NCBI GenBank assembly: GCA_004558305.1
Contig: SFDG01000001.1
Location: 62,001-126,000, forward strand
Length of the DNA stretch: 64,000 nt
Direction: 5' to 3'
Source of the DNA: Phocaeicola plebeius
Lineage (GTDB): Bacteria; Bacteroidota; Bacteroidia; Bacteroidales; Bacteroidaceae
Shown: piece by piece, positions 63,910-64,000 of the stretch
Layout of the letters: each line of letters begins with the position of its first letter
Numbering within the stretch: position 1 is the first letter of the stretch
Notes under the pieces: model-generated
The model's input: the letters and a program-made list of their open reading frames with translations, nothing else
Databases searched by the model: none
What the model was told of the DNA's origin: nothing
Program-made: the position numbers and the translations under genes

Positions 63910-63951
63910 AATCTGTCATTTTACTGGTTCCACTTAACGTTGTTCTCGCTA

Positions 63952-64000
63952 TTATTGATAGACTTTCCGCTTGTCGACCACGCGCACGGCCTTTCCTTCC
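63952..64000 (-). CDS. 3' end of a probable phenylacetate-CoA ligase gene
   Basis: Only 15 codons plus the TAA stop are in the window. The encoded end GKAVRVVDKRKVYQ matches the usual C-terminus of phenylacetate-CoA ligases, and an ACT gene 42 bp downstream is the standard neighbour. The call rests on this short tail and on context. Confidence 0.55.
   Translation of the reverse strand, partial: EGKAVRVVDKRKVYQ

Overview
The window looks like a chromosomal, essentially housekeeping segment of a member of the Bacteroidaceae (Bacteroides/Phocaeicola/Mediterranea type). The reasons are the repeated promoter element TAnnTTTG close upstream of many genes, weak or absent Shine-Dalgarno sequences, and a gene set typical of the group: a large pyruvate:ferredoxin oxidoreductase, an OMP_b-brl_3-type outer membrane barrel, DUF5063, DUF5715, DUF1015, a tetrameric-type cytidine deaminase and a PGDH lacking the ACT domain. 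By eye the coding G+C is above 50 percent, high for the genus Bacteroides. I see no rRNA, tRNA, IS element, phage or CRISPR array. The assignment is an inference from gene content only.

Layout. 1-5040 (minus): an operon-like run ftsK, lolA-like, trxB, then a separate M16 protease cut by the window edge. 5140-9035 (plus): DUF5063 protein, DEDDy 3'-5' exonuclease, RlmI-type rRNA methyltransferase and a DbpA-like DEAD-box helicase, which reads as an RNA or ribosome-maturation group. 9172-12465 (plus): serC, a serA-like gene and a DUF1015 gene, closed by a strong terminator. 12633-16178 (minus): cytoplasmic GH13 enzyme, fabD, thiD. 16340-18847 (plus): outer membrane barrel, convergent with engB. 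19965-22679 (plus): miaA, lipid kinase, kdsA. 22683-25900 (minus): mnmA, YgiQ-type radical SAM, small unknown. 26063-26848: mazG. 26910-31408 (minus): hydrolase, aroE, menG, purC, phoH. 31542-33864 (plus): M15-like lipoprotein, truA, aldose-epimerase-like protein.

33889-40696: an AraC-type regulator divergent from a complete tripartite RND efflux operon (adaptor, pump, TolC). 40697-41391 is a gene-free stretch with 22-bp direct repeats and dispersed-repeat pieces. 41392-46876 (minus): phosphodiesterase, nifJ, DUF4143-type ATPase. 47011-48550 (plus): an unrecognised ATP-grasp-like protein and a rhamnose-mutarotase-like protein. 48565-50034: cdd and a glucosaminidase with LysM repeats. 50200-54229 (minus): M20 dipeptidase, aroC, TPM/zinc-ribbon protein, lemA. 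54309-55755 (minus): ECF sigma factor with a one-span membrane partner and a small periplasmic protein. 55833-59835 (minus): rnz, porin, rpsA. 60005-62195 (minus): SIMPL protein, BadF-type kinase, Cys-rich slyD. 62370-62870: thioredoxin-like protein. 63140-64000 (minus): MGMT-type protein, tandem ACT protein, and the last codons of a probable phenylacetate-CoA ligase.

No obvious new defence or mobile system is present. The points most worth following are a ten-A homopolymer in ftsK with stops in both shifted frames, the ATP-grasp-like orphan with a near-leaderless promoter, the M15-like zinc triad in the DUF5715 lipoprotein, the Lys-for-His PGDH linked to DUF1015, the 22-bp direct repeats at 41103-41168, and a family of hairpin-forming intergenic repeats found at five or six places.
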